Assembly (NCBI GenBank): GCA_020635285.1
Contig: JACKAB010000044.1
Location: 62,001-126,000, forward strand
Reading direction: 5' to 3'
Length of the DNA stretch: 64,000 nt
DNA from: Ignavibacteriales bacterium
Lineage (GTDB): Bacteria > Bacteroidota > Ignavibacteria > Ignavibacteriales > Melioribacteraceae
Below are positions 19,057 to 28,495 of the stretch, piece by piece. The notes under the pieces are model-generated. The model had not been told where the DNA came from and ran no database searches. It was given only the letters and a program-made list of their open reading frames with translations. The stretch's first letter is position 1, and every line of letters begins with the position of its first letter. The position numbers were made by a program, and so were the translations under genes.

Positions 19057-20563
19057 ATGAATAATAACAAACAAAAAAAGTAAATCTGCAAAAGTGTTTT
19101 TATTAAGTGGTTTAGTAATTGGAATTATTTTTTCATCTCTTTTTGTTTATGGATTAAAATACACATCAACAAATGAGTTTTGCGAAAGCTGTCATGTTCA
19201 TCCACATGTAACGCTGAGTTGGAAACAAAGTACTCATTATGATAATAAAGCTGGTATTATTGTTGATTGTGTCGACTGCCATTTACCGCCGGAAGGAATT
19301 GATTACGTATACGCCAAAGCTGTAACTGGAATGCGTGATGTTTATGGAAAAGTATTTAAAGATTCTGCAGATTTTAATTGGTCGCAAAAATCGCAATTAG
19401 AGTTTGCTAAAGCTCATGTTTATAAAGCTTCATGCATTCATTGTCATACAAATATCTTCCCTCGTCAGCTTTCCCAAAAGGGTGGAGATGCACATGTATA
19501 TTATGATCAAAATAAAGAAACTATGCGGTGTATTAATTGTCATTTGCATGTAGGCCATTTTATTGAAAAACCAGAGGAAGATTTATCTGTTCCAGAAATG
19601 AAAAAACTTTTTACTGCCGCAGCTGTAGTTGATTCCTTTAAGAACTTTACCGAAACGATACCTAATTCTTATATTGATTTTAATATGGTGGCAATTCCCA
19701 AAGGTGAATTTACAATTGGAAGTCCCATTGATGAAGAATTCAGACAAGATGATGAAGGTCCGCAAAAGAAAATTAAGATTGATCCATTTTGGATTGGTGA
19801 AATAGAAGTTACTTGGGATGAATATCAGCAATTTATGAAAGAAACTGGAAAAGAAGGACGCTCTGAAGACCAATATGCAATGATTGCGAGTGGAAAAAAG
19901 TTAGATGGAATTACCGGACCCACGCCTCCTTATGGAAACCCAGGACAAGGTTGGGGAAAGGGCCAGCTTCCGGCAATTACAATGACACATTTTGCTGCAA
20001 CTGTTTATTGTGAATGGCTTTCAGAAAAAACCGGCAAAAAATATCGATTACCAACCGAAGCAGAATGGGAATATGCATGTAGGGGAAGCAAAAGTGGTGC
20101 TTACTTTTTTTGAAGGAGCTCCTGATGATTATTCTTCTGAAACATTTCTGAATAATATTTTTGGGGCAGATACTTCTATAATAAATTCCTATCTAATTTA
20201 TAAAGAAAATAGTGGATTCAGAACACATCTTCCAAATAAGGTTAAAGCGAATCCTTTCGGTTTAAAAAAATATGTTAGGCAATGTAAAAGAATTTTGTTC
20301 TGATTTTTATTCAGAAAACATTTATTCTACTTATACTGATGGACAATTAAACCCAAAGGGTCCTTCTGCAGGTGATGAAAAAAAAAGTAGTGCGGGGTGG
20401 TTCATTTAAAAGTGATGCAGCTGATTTAAGAATTGCAGCTCGAGATAAAACAAATCTAAAAGGTTGGATGTTTACAGATCCTCAAGTTCCAAAAAGTAGA
20501 TGGTGGTATTCTGACTGCAAGGATGTTGGATTTAGAGTTGTATGTGAATTTGAAAATAAATAA
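19057..20563 (+). CDS. Fusion: NapC/NirT-type tetraheme cytochrome c with SUMF1/FGE-sulfatase domain (frameshifted)
   Basis: The ATG at 19057 gives MNNNKQKK; after an A-run slip the protein continues with a membrane anchor (FLLSGLVIGIIFSSLFVYG) and four CxxCH heme motifs: CESCH (19181), CVDCH (19268), CIHCH (19433) and CINCH (19529). Spacing and the KQSTHY segment match NapC/NirT quinol-cytochrome proteins. From about 19680 the chain becomes a SUMF1-type domain: MVAIPKGEFTIGSP, IGEIEVTWDEYQQFM, YRLPTEAEWEYACRG, VVRGGSFKSDAADLR and DVGFRVV. Later breaks lie near 20108, 20270 and 20375. The paired cysteines of true formylglycine-generating enzyme are not seen at the usual place (RIAARDKT), so classical FGE activity is doubtful. 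The joining of a quinol-oxidising cytochrome to this domain inside a sugar operon is unusual. Confidence 0.82.
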
Positions 20564-20589
20564 TTAACACAATTAAACAGGAGAAAATT

Positions 20590-21909
20590 ATGTCATCAGA
20601 TTACAACAGACGAGAATTTTTAGGTTTAGGGGCAATTGCTGCAGCTGGATTAATTGTTGGATGCGGTACCAAAAATGATGGTATAAAAAGAAAGATGGAA
20701 GCCGTAAAATTTTTAGATCAAGCCGTTGATGGAAAAGAATTAAAAGCCGGTTTAATTGGTTGCGGCGGACGTGGTACCGGAGCCGCTGTTGATTTTTTAA
20801 GAGCTGGTAAAAATCTTAAAATTGTTGCACTTGGAGATGTTTTTAAAGATAGAATTGATGATTGTAGACGAAAATTAAAAGAATCCCAAAACGCAGAAGT
20901 TGCGGATGAAAAATGCTTTGTTGGATTTGATGCTTTTGAAAAAGTAATTGATTCAGGTGTGGACATAATTATTCTTGCAACTCCGCCTCATTTTAGACCA
21001 GAACATTTTGCAGCAGCAGTAAACGCAAAAAAACATGTCTTTATGGAAAAGCCAGTTGCAGTTGATCCCGTTGGAGCAAGATCTGTTATAGCAACTTCAA
21101 AAAAAGCAGAAGCATTGGGATTGGTAGTTGGAACTGGAACGCAAAGAAGGCATCAAAGAGATTACGTTGCAACTTGGAAAGAAATTTACGAAGGTGCAAT
21201 TGGTGAAGTGGTTGGAGCAAATGTTTATTGGAATCAAAGTCAATTATGGTATCGAACTCCCCAAAAGGGGATGAGTGAAATGGAAGCTATGATTAGAGAT
21301 TGGGTAAACTGGACTTGGCTTTCCGGAGATCATATTGTTGAACAGCACGTTCACAATTTAGATGTTGCAGCATGGTTTACTGAAAAGTATCCAACAAGAG
21401 CCGTGGGCTTTGGTTCGCGCCAACGTAGAGTAACCGGCGATCAATATGATAATTTCAGCATTGATTTTGAATATGATAACGGTATGCACGTTCATAGTAT
21501 GTGCAGACAAATTAATGGCTGTGAAAATAATGTATCAGAAATTATTATGGGAACAAATGGTTATAGTAATTGCAGAAATGAAATATTTAATAGCAAAGGC
21601 GAAGTAATCTGGAAATATAAATATCCAACAAATGAAAAAGGTGAGGAAGAAACTGATAAAATGATTTCCCCCTATGTTCAAGAACATATTGATATGGTAA
21701 CAGCGATTAGAAATAATAAACCTTATGTAGAAGCAGAGGCAACGGCAAAATCAACACTTTGCGCAATTATGGGAAGAATGTCTGCATATACAGGCAAAGC
21801 TGTAACGTGGGAGGAAGTTATGAATTCAGATCTAAAACTTGGACCAAAGGAATATAAACTTGGAAATGTTGATATCCCCAAAATAGTTCCAGTTCCGGGG
21901 ACTGTATAA
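20590..21909 (+). CDS. Gfo/Idh/MocA family oxidoreductase, Tat-exported lipoprotein
   Basis: Intact, 439 residues. The leader NRREFLGLGAIAAAGLIVGC combines a twin-arginine motif with a lipobox cysteine at residue 24, predicting a folded, cofactor-loaded lipoprotein. The Rossmann motif is AGLIGCGGRGTGAAVDF; the family EKP motif is HVFMEKPVAVDP. The substrate domain has WLSGDHIVEQHVHNLDVAAWF with the D-x3-H-like catalytic region. CAGGAG precedes the ATG. It follows the cytochrome-SUMF1 gene by 26 bases, which invites the idea that the cytochrome is its electron partner. Confidence 0.9.
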   Translation: MSSDYNRREFLGLGAIAAAGLIVGCGTKNDGIKRKMEAVKFLDQAVDGKELKAGLIGCGGRGTGAAVDFLRAGKNLKIVALGDVFKDRIDDCRRKLKESQNAEVADEKCFVGFDAFEKVIDSGVDIIILATPPHFRPEHFAAAVNAKKHVFMEKPVAVDPVGARSVIATSKKAEALGLVVGTGTQRRHQRDYVATWKEIYEGAIGEVVGANVYWNQSQLWYRTPQKGMSEMEAMIRDWVNWTWLSGDHIVEQHVHNLDVAAWFTEKYPTRAVGFGSRQRRVTGDQYDNFSIDFEYDNGMHVHSMCRQINGCENNVSEIIMGTNGYSNCRNEIFNSKGEVIWKYKYPTNEKGEEETDKMISPYVQEHIDMVTAIRNNKPYVEAEATAKSTLCAIMGRMSAYTGKAVTWEEVMNSDLKLGPKEYKLGNVDIPKIVPVPGTV

Positions 21910-21930
21910 AATTATGATTGAGATTGCTTA

Positions 21931-22647
21931 ATGTATCTGTCAATTATCTTCCCAGCTTATGATGAGGAGAAAAAAATTAAGGATGATGTTCTAAGAGCAT
22001 CATCCTTTTTAATTTCTGAAAAGATTGATGGAGAAATAATAGTTGTTGATGATGGAAGTAATGATAAAACCTTCGAAATTGCGAGTGATTTAAAATCAAA
22101 AATAAAAACAGATTTAAAAGTAATTAAGCTTGTTAAAAATTTTGGAAAAGGTGCAGCTATTAAAGATGGAATCTCAACATCAAGAGGAAAGTACGTGCTT
22201 TATTCTGATGTTGGCAATATTGTTCCATTTAAATATGCTTTGGCTGGAATAAAATTATTAGATAAAATTCAAGCTGATGTTGCAAATGGTTCTAGAAAAC
22301 TTCCGAATTCGATTATAGCAAAAGAACAAAATGTTGATAGAGTAATTGCTTCAAAAATATTTAATTGGATGATTCATAAATATTTAAAAATTCCTAATTA
22401 TTTTACAGATACTCAATGTGGATTTAAAATTTACAAAAATGAAGTTGCTAAAAATTTATTTGCACAATTACAGACAAACGGGTTTTTATTTGAATTAGAA
22501 ATAATATTAAGAGGCTTAAAAAATAAATTAAAGATTATCGAGTTTCCGGTCGAGTGGAGATGTGATAGAGACAGCCGGATAAGTTTTATTAAAACAACAC
22601 CAAAGGTTTTAAAGGAGATTCTTGCAATCAAAAAAATGTTTAATTAA
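21931..22647 (+). CDS. Family 2 glycosyltransferase (dolichyl/polyprenyl-phosphate hexose synthase type)
   Basis: A 238-residue GT-A fold: LSIIFPAYDEEKKI at the start, EIIVVDDGSNDKTFEIA with the nucleotide-binding Asp, then GKGAAIKDGISTSRGKYVLY and the S-DVG metal site. The DTQCGFKIYKNE and FPVEWRCDRDSRISF segments are typical of DPM1/ALG5-like enzymes that load a hexose onto polyprenyl phosphate. There is no C-terminal membrane domain. It ends the plus-strand operon, 20 bases from the convergent apbE stop. The nearby TIGR03663 membrane glycosyltransferase-like gene could use its lipid-linked product. Confidence 0.87.
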   Translation: MYLSIIFPAYDEEKKIKDDVLRASSFLISEKIDGEIIVVDDGSNDKTFEIASDLKSKIKTDLKVIKLVKNFGKGAAIKDGISTSRGKYVLYSDVGNIVPFKYALAGIKLLDKIQADVANGSRKLPNSIIAKEQNVDRVIASKIFNWMIHKYLKIPNYFTDTQCGFKIYKNEVAKNLFAQLQTNGFLFELEIILRGLKNKLKIIEFPVEWRCDRDSRISFIKTTPKVLKEILAIKKMFN

Positions 22648-22667
22648 AAATTTATGAATATGATTCT

Positions 22668-23589
22668 TTAGGTAACAATATCTTCAAAAAATTTTCCAAA
22701 CTTAATAACTTCAAAACCTTCATTTCTGGATTCAATTAGTAAAGAAGAAATTGAATCATTCGAATCGCAGATATTCCTAATTTCATTAAAATCTAAAATC
22801 ATAAATGCAGTTGAAAGAGCATCAGATAGTGTTGCGTCTTCACAATAAGCCCATGCGGAAAGTCTTTTATTATTTACTGGATGAAAATCAATTGGATTAA
22901 TAATATGATTACCTTTTCTAATTCCAGAAGAACTTAATGAGCCAGAATTTATTTTAATATCACAGATTATTCTATTATCCATCGGATTACTAATTGTTAA
23001 CGGCCAATTAATTATATTAGTTTCATCAGCATTAAATTTAGTTGTGCTTCCACCTGCATTTATTAATAAGCTTTTTATTTCCCATTCATTTAGTAATTTT
23101 GCAACTTTATCAGCTGCATACCCTTTCCCAATTCCTCCTAAATCAATGTTTATTGGTTTTTAAAGCCGTTATTGCAAATTTACCTTCATCTAAAATTAAA
23201 TTACTAAATCCACTTATTTTATCTTCATCCATATTATTGATTTGATTTTCTTTCCAATTCTGAATTGATTTGCCAAGTGTTATGTCAAAAATTCCCTTAG
23301 TTAATTCATAAACATATTTTGACTGAACCAAACAATTCATTACATCTTCATTTATAATGATTGTTTTTCCTAATTCTAAATTGTTTATTCTGTTAATATC
23401 ACTGTTTGGTTTAAAACGACTTAGTTCATTTTCCAGTCTATCAATTTCATTGAAAGCTTCGTAGGCCGCTTGCTGGGCATAAGATTTATCTTCATTCGCA
23501 ATATATATATCAAAAATGGTATTCATCGCTTGATGTGAAAATTTCGAAATATTATTTGATAAAATAAATTGATCAGTCTCAGTTAACAT
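22668..23589 (-). CDS. apbE: FAD:protein FMN transferase (frameshifted)
   Basis: ApbE links FMN covalently to threonine or serine of exported flavoproteins, using FAD. The N-terminal frame (23589-23150) has MNTIFDIYIANEDKSYAQQA and the ELSRFKPNSDINRIN segment. After a slip near 23155 the centre reads NIDLGGIGKGYAADKVA, the hallmark motif, then LLINAGGSTTKF. A second slip near 22985 leads to the C-terminal frame with SLSSSGIRKGNHIINP and the SDALSTAFMIL segment. Total is about 307 residues, normal for the family. It is last in the minus-strand operon with cytochromes, supporting a covalent-flavin electron carrier nearby, though no obvious target motif was identified. Confidence 0.87.
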
Positions 23590-23594
23590 AAACT

Positions 23595-25175
23595 TTATTC
23601 AATATTTGTTGTATTAATAAATTTTTGATATAAATCATTACGAATATAACTTGAAAAATAATTGCCAGGGCGAATTGGAATATCTTTTTCAATTAACGGA
23701 ATATATAAATATTTTTCACCGGCTGGAGGAAGATTGTAAAGTTTATCAGTTATTTCTTCTGTAAAATTAGGCTGAGCAATAATTATCTCAAATTTATAAA
23801 TATCATTTGGTGGAGCAAAATTCCATGCAACATTTTTGGCCTTTCTAAAGTACCAAGGCAAAGGCCAGTATTGATTATCAGCTGCGATTACATTTATTAA
23901 AACATCTTTTTTGAAAAGAATAATTTTCTCAACTTCATTTGTTAGCGAATAAATTTCTTCAGTTGGTTGTGAATAGGTATATGGATTTTCTGGGTCAGAT
24001 GAAAATTTAAATGAAGTCAAAAATATTTGAAAAACTAAATGAATTAAAGCTAGTGAAAAGAAAAAGCTTAGTACATATTTACTTAAGTTATTATTTTGAA
24101 GAAAATATAAATTAGAAAAGCCATACCCCGCAAGAAATATAATACCAATCCATACATAAAAAATATTCCACGGAGTTTTATAAGAAATTATTGAAAATAT
24201 TACAAACCCGATAATTGTAAAAATGGAAAGAAATTTAAATAAAATATTTTCCGTATTATCTGAATTTTTATGAAAGAAAAAATAATTCCAACAAAACCCA
24301 ACAAAAGTATAACAGCTTCCGAAATAGCAAAATTATTAAGTGAATTATATGAAAGCAATTTGAAATAATAGAACCAAGGCTGGACATGTTCTGTGTTTAC
24401 CGAAGACTTTATAAAATAATTTTTAAATGTTAAAACAGAATCGATAATTCCTTTTGGATAAGAAAAGAAAGAAGAATAGAATAGTACAGAAATTAGTAAG
24501 AACGATATTCCGAAAAGTGAAATACTTTTTGGATTTAACACTTTATAAGTTTTTGTAAATATAATTGCGACTAGAAATGAAAAAAAAACGATAACACTAG
24601 TTTCTTTAGTGGCAAATAACAATCCAGCAGAAATTCCTGAAAAAGAATTATCCAATAAATTTTAGATGTATTATAAAAATTAAAAAAAAGTAATTATCAT
24701 AAAAAACGTGAAGGTCACCAATAGGGATTCATGAATATAATATCTGCTGTAAAAAAATTTACATACGGTGAGATTATTAAAAAAATAATGTAATCACAAT
24801 AAGTGAAATCGTTGACAAATTTTTCCGAAGTGTAAAAAAAGCAAGAAATAGAAGCAAACTAAAAAATATTGGAATGCCTCTAATGATTTTTTCATTCAAA
24901 TCTTCAAAATTAGAAACACCCGAAACCCAAGCTGCAACAAGGGTTGCATAATATAGTGTTGGCCCATGATATTCAATAGGGTCATATTTATATTCATTTT
25001 GTTCAAGTAAGGATTGAAATTTTATTGTATTAACTGCTTCATCATTGTGGAGAGGGCGGTTTGAAACATCATAAAACCTAAGTGAAAGGGCAATAAACAC
25101 AGCGGCAAGTAAGAACAAGCCGCTATTAAATTTATTGGTTATATTATTCTTTTCCGTAAACTGCAACTTCAACAT
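23595..25175 (-). CDS. TIGR03663-family membrane glycosyltransferase-like protein (frameshifted)
   Basis: The N-terminal frame (25175-24777) contains NRPLHNDEAVNTIKF and DPIEYHGPTLYYATL. The next region has FYSRYYIHE, the third landmark of the TIGR03663/Agl23-like family of polytopic proteins related to dolichyl-phosphate-mannose glycosyltransferases. Further hydrophobic helices are in the frame at 24655-24200, and a soluble C-terminal domain (NQYWPLPWYFRKAKNVAW) is in the frame at 24020-23595. Breaks lie near 24775, 24665 and between 24200 and 24030. About 525 residues in total. The start overlaps the discoidin-like gene by 32 bases, so translation is coupled. Confidence 0.78.
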
Positions 25176-25815
25176 AATGATTTAAGTCATTACCGTTATT
25201 TCCTTTGCTGTACAATCTAACATATCTTCCTTTAACTCCTTTTGCATCTATCAGTTTTCCTTCAGCGGTTTCAACATAGTGCATATCATTCCCTTTGCCT
25301 AAACCACTTGAGTTATCAATGTCATTATTAAATATAGTTTTAACATTTTTAGTAAATTCAGCGTCATCAGCGGTTTGTATAATTACATCAAAATAAACTC
25401 TGGCTTGTTTGTGAAAATGCCATACAACTAAAGCATATATGTTGTACTCCTTTTCAAGATCTATTGTAACACTTTGTGTAAAAGGTCCAAGCTCAACAAA
25501 ATAACCATCATCAGCATTTTTTTCACCATCAGTAACCATTGTAAGTTCGCCAATTATTGGAAATTCATCAGTGCTGGAAACCTTTTTGCCCAAAGCAACA
25601 TTTTTTGTCCCTTTAGGAGCAAGGAATGGCGGACGTGGTTTGCCAAGTGGTTTTTCTAAATTTGGGACAGACAAATTTGTTGGAGTGCCCACAAACATTG
25701 GACTTGGAAGCTCAATTTTAATTGGAACTAAATCATTTTGCGCAAACATTGTTGCAGCGCTAAAAATAAAAATTAGTAAAAATATCCAAGAATTCTTTTT
25801 AATATTTCGAACCAT
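25144..25815 (-). CDS. Secreted F5/8 type C (discoidin-like) domain protein
   Basis: Intact, 223 residues. A signal peptide (IFLLIFIFSAATMFAQ) is followed by a proline-rich linker and one beta-sandwich domain. The segments NVALGKKVSSTDEFPIIG, QSVTIDLEKEYNIYALVVW and VKGRYVRLYSKGNNGNDLNHY match the discoidin/coagulation-factor F5/8C pattern, which typically binds carbohydrate. It lies between the cytochrome b-like gene and the TIGR03663 gene in the minus operon. It may tether substrate or other operon products at the cell surface. Confidence 0.78.
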   Translation of the reverse strand: MVRNIKKNSWIFLLIFIFSAATMFAQNDLVPIKIELPSPMFVGTPTNLSVPNLEKPLGKPRPPFLAPKGTKNVALGKKVSSTDEFPIIGELTMVTDGEKNADDGYFVELGPFTQSVTIDLEKEYNIYALVVWHFHKQARVYFDVIIQTADDAEFTKNVKTIFNNDIDNSSGLGKGNDMHYVETAEGKLIDAKGVKGRYVRLYSKGNNGNDLNHYVEVAVYGKE

Positions 25816-25876
25816 TTATTGTACCTCATTTGTTAAAAAAATATTTTGCAAAACTTTTACTATAATAAAATAAGAA

Positions 25877-26500
25877 TTATAATTTAGAAAAAGTCACATA
25901 AAAGTAAATTAATGCCAAAACAACCAAGCTAAATAATAATGCGCTTAATCTATGAATTATTAGACTAAGATTTTGCCAGTCGGTTCCAGCTATTGGATAA
26001 AAACTTAAAATTATTGATAGTAGAAGTGGAATTGAAATGAACGTAAGCAGCCAAAATGAAAATTTGCTATAACTTAAAATAGATGAGCGATCGTTTTTAG
26101 CTGAATCTTTATTAATTACTTTTTCAAAATTGGAATAATCATTCTCATTCAATTTTAACTGATATGCATAAAATAAAACTAATAATGCTAATGAAATTGA
26201 AAATAAAGGTGCGGCCGTAATGTGTAGAATTAAAAATAAACCTGTTAAGTGACCAGAAAAAATGGTCGGAACAAAACTAGTTAAAAACATAAAAAGGAAT
26301 AAATAAAACGTTACGTGTATAAGCCAAGTTTTAATTCTAAAAAAAATATTTTTATTTCCGTCTTTTTCAGTGCTAGAATCTTTCAAACCATCTCGAATAA
26401 TAGAAATCATTTCACTAAAACTTATTTCTTTTTTATTTAGAGCAACAAAGAAATAAATAATGCTAATTATAAGAATCAATATTGAAAGGAATTCGATCAC
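25877..26500 (-). CDS. Cytochrome b561-like integral membrane protein
   Basis: A 207-residue protein with about five or six membrane helices. Histidines fall inside helices in patterns suited to heme b ligation: KTWLIHVTFYLFLF, FSGHLTGLFLILHITAAPLF and SLIIHRLSALLFSL. This resembles the four-helix cytochrome b561/b6-like membrane subunits that exchange electrons between quinone and periplasmic cytochromes. The gene begins directly after the stop of the multiheme cytochrome gene, implying a two-protein module. Heme ligands are assigned by eye only. Confidence 0.65.
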   Translation of the reverse strand: MIEFLSILILIISIIYFFVALNKKEISFSEMISIIRDGLKDSSTEKDGNKNIFFRIKTWLIHVTFYLFLFMFLTSFVPTIFSGHLTGLFLILHITAAPLFSISLALLVLFYAYQLKLNENDYSNFEKVINKDSAKNDRSSILSYSKFSFWLLTFISIPLLLSIILSFYPIAGTDWQNLSLIIHRLSALLFSLVVLALIYFYVTFSKL

Positions 26501-28483
26501 TTAAATTTCCTTATCATTGTTGAGCGAAGAGACATTTGAAAAATATTTCGAAACATTTTTAATTCCGCTAAATGAAAAACTTAAAAATACTGCAGTAATA
26601 ACAAAAGCAGAGAAAATAAGTATGAATTTTAGAAACGGTCTAAAATAAAATGAAAGTGAAAACAAACTTTGATAAATCGAATCTAAACCCTCAAAATTTA
26701 CCATTGAAATTGTGGAGTTTGATTTATCATCTACCCCAGATATGATAGCAACTTCGCTAAAATTAAAATTTGAATTAAGCGAATGACAATCATCACACCC
26801 ATTTACACCCAATGATTGTTGAGCTGGACGAACATTGTGCGCAATTGCCCAAGTGTAAGGTTCCGCTGCTTCATATTCGGAACTTTTTATTTTTGTACTG
26901 TCTTCTAATTCGTAAATTCTTCCACCGGTAATAAAAACTAAATTACCGCTAAGTAAATCGGAGTGGTTAAATGAATTAAAAACTTTAATCAAAGTTGAAT
27001 CAGCAACTTGCGGACCATTTCCAAAATTATAAGTTGTGTCCAATTCTAACTTAGGTTGAATATTATTTTCGACGAATTCTATTTCTAAAGCTTTAATTTC
27101 ATTATTATTTTTAACAGCCCAATAAGAAGGCCAAATTAAATTTCTTGGTTCTATTTTCCCATTTTCTGCTCTAACAAAAACTGGCGATTGAATAAGCGGA
27201 TAAGTTAAAGCCATTTTATTTGCGCCGGGTACTCCTAATTTATGAGCGCGTGAGGTTTTAACCATTTTTGCTTTATCGCTTGGCATGTAAGAAGAATGAC
27301 AAACTGTGCAGCTTAATTTTTCAAAATGAATTGGCGGAATGCCTTTATGTAAAGGTTTTGGAGCGCCGTTTCTTCCGACAATAGAATTATCGATAGAAGT
27401 TAAATGGCAACCTTCGCAACTAAAAGAGTGAAGTTGAGATTTATTCTTATCGAGATATTCTTCGGAGTAGCCTTTAATTATATCATGACTCATACCATTA
27501 CTGTGACAATTCACACAACTCATCCCAGCCGTTATGTGAACATCTTCCTGCTCAGCTAAGTATTTTTCTTCATCATTGTTAAGGGTTGTTGTGTGGCAAA
27601 ATAAACATCGTTCTTTGTTTATATTTTTTGTGATATCAAAAAAGACTTTATTATCATGATCAAATTTTGTTTCATCATAAAAAACTGTTGGCGGGGAAGT
27701 GCTCCTTAAATCTAGATCTACATATGTATTTGTATTATATGGATCGAAGTTATTGGGCATTTTAGCAGCACTACCTTTAACATTAGCTAAATTACTTGCG
27801 CTTGTAGAGGCCCATTTAAAATTTTCATTTCTTATTTGTGCAGCAAAATCTGCTTGATCATAAGCTGAATTTGCATCGTGACAAACTAGACAATTTACTT
27901 CCAGCTTTCCCGATATTTCCCAACGTAAAAAGTTTTCGGGTTTTTCTAATTCTTCATTTTCAGAAATATTGCCGCCAGTAAAATGAGAACCAAATTTCTT
28001 CACAAATAAAAAGGGAGTTATTCCAACTGAATCAGGATTTATTGTTCCTTTCCAACCTCTATAAGAAAGAGGCAGCAGAGTTAGCGCTCTATGGTTTGTA
28101 TAAATAAAAGGTTCTCCATTTCTTTTTGTTGAATCTTTTTGATCTATTGAAAAGTGAGTTCCATTTTTAATTTTACTGTAAGTATGGCAATCGCCACAAG
28201 TTTGTTTTGTAGAAAAGGGAAGAGGATGATTTTCATTTTTCTCTATCGTGAAGCGGTTTTCATCATATAATTTTATTAAATGAATTGGGATTGATTTATT
28301 TCCATCTGCAACATCACCAATTTTTAACGGAGCTTCCGGAACTTTATTTACAACTGAATCAACTGCAGAACTATCTGAAACTACTGCTGCGCTTAATGAG
28401 TCTGCATTTTGGCTAAAAATACATTCATTTGAAATTAGAATAAAAAAGGCAAATAAAATCAAAGCGAAATAGTTTTTTTTCAT
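26501..28483 (-). CDS. Membrane-anchored seven-heme cytochrome c
   Basis: Intact, 660 residues. The signal peptide (LILFAFFILISNECIFS) precedes a periplasmic region with seven CxxCH motifs: CGDCH, CLVCH, CLFCH, CVNCH, CEGCH, CTVCH and CDDCH. One C-terminal membrane helix (FLKFILIFSAFVITAVFLSF) anchors it. Scattered extra histidines (HSFSCEGCH, HITAGMSC) may act as distal heme ligands. The family is a multiheme c-type cytochrome of unknown partner. It lies between two Tat-exported Gfo/Idh/MocA genes and the cytochrome b-like gene, so it could carry electrons between the sugar dehydrogenases and the quinone pool, in either direction. Confidence 0.87.
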   Translation of the reverse strand: MKKNYFALILFAFFILISNECIFSQNADSLSAAVVSDSSAVDSVVNKVPEAPLKIGDVADGNKSIPIHLIKLYDENRFTIEKNENHPLPFSTKQTCGDCHTYSKIKNGTHFSIDQKDSTKRNGEPFIYTNHRALTLLPLSYRGWKGTINPDSVGITPFLFVKKFGSHFTGGNISENEELEKPENFLRWEISGKLEVNCLVCHDANSAYDQADFAAQIRNENFKWASTSASNLANVKGSAAKMPNNFDPYNTNTYVDLDLRSTSPPTVFYDETKFDHDNKVFFDITKNINKERCLFCHTTTLNNDEEKYLAEQEDVHITAGMSCVNCHSNGMSHDIIKGYSEEYLDKNKSQLHSFSCEGCHLTSIDNSIVGRNGAPKPLHKGIPPIHFEKLSCTVCHSSYMPSDKAKMVKTSRAHKLGVPGANKMALTYPLIQSPVFVRAENGKIEPRNLIWPSYWAVKNNNEIKALEIEFVENNIQPKLELDTTYNFGNGPQVADSTLIKVFNSFNHSDLLSGNLVFITGGRIYELEDSTKIKSSEYEAAEPYTWAIAHNVRPAQQSLGVNGCDDCHSLNSNFNFSEVAIISGVDDKSNSTISMVNFEGLDSIYQSLFSLSFYFRPFLKFILIFSAFVITAVFLSFSFSGIKNVSKYFSNVSSLNNDKEI

Positions 28484-28495
28484 AGAATAAAAATA

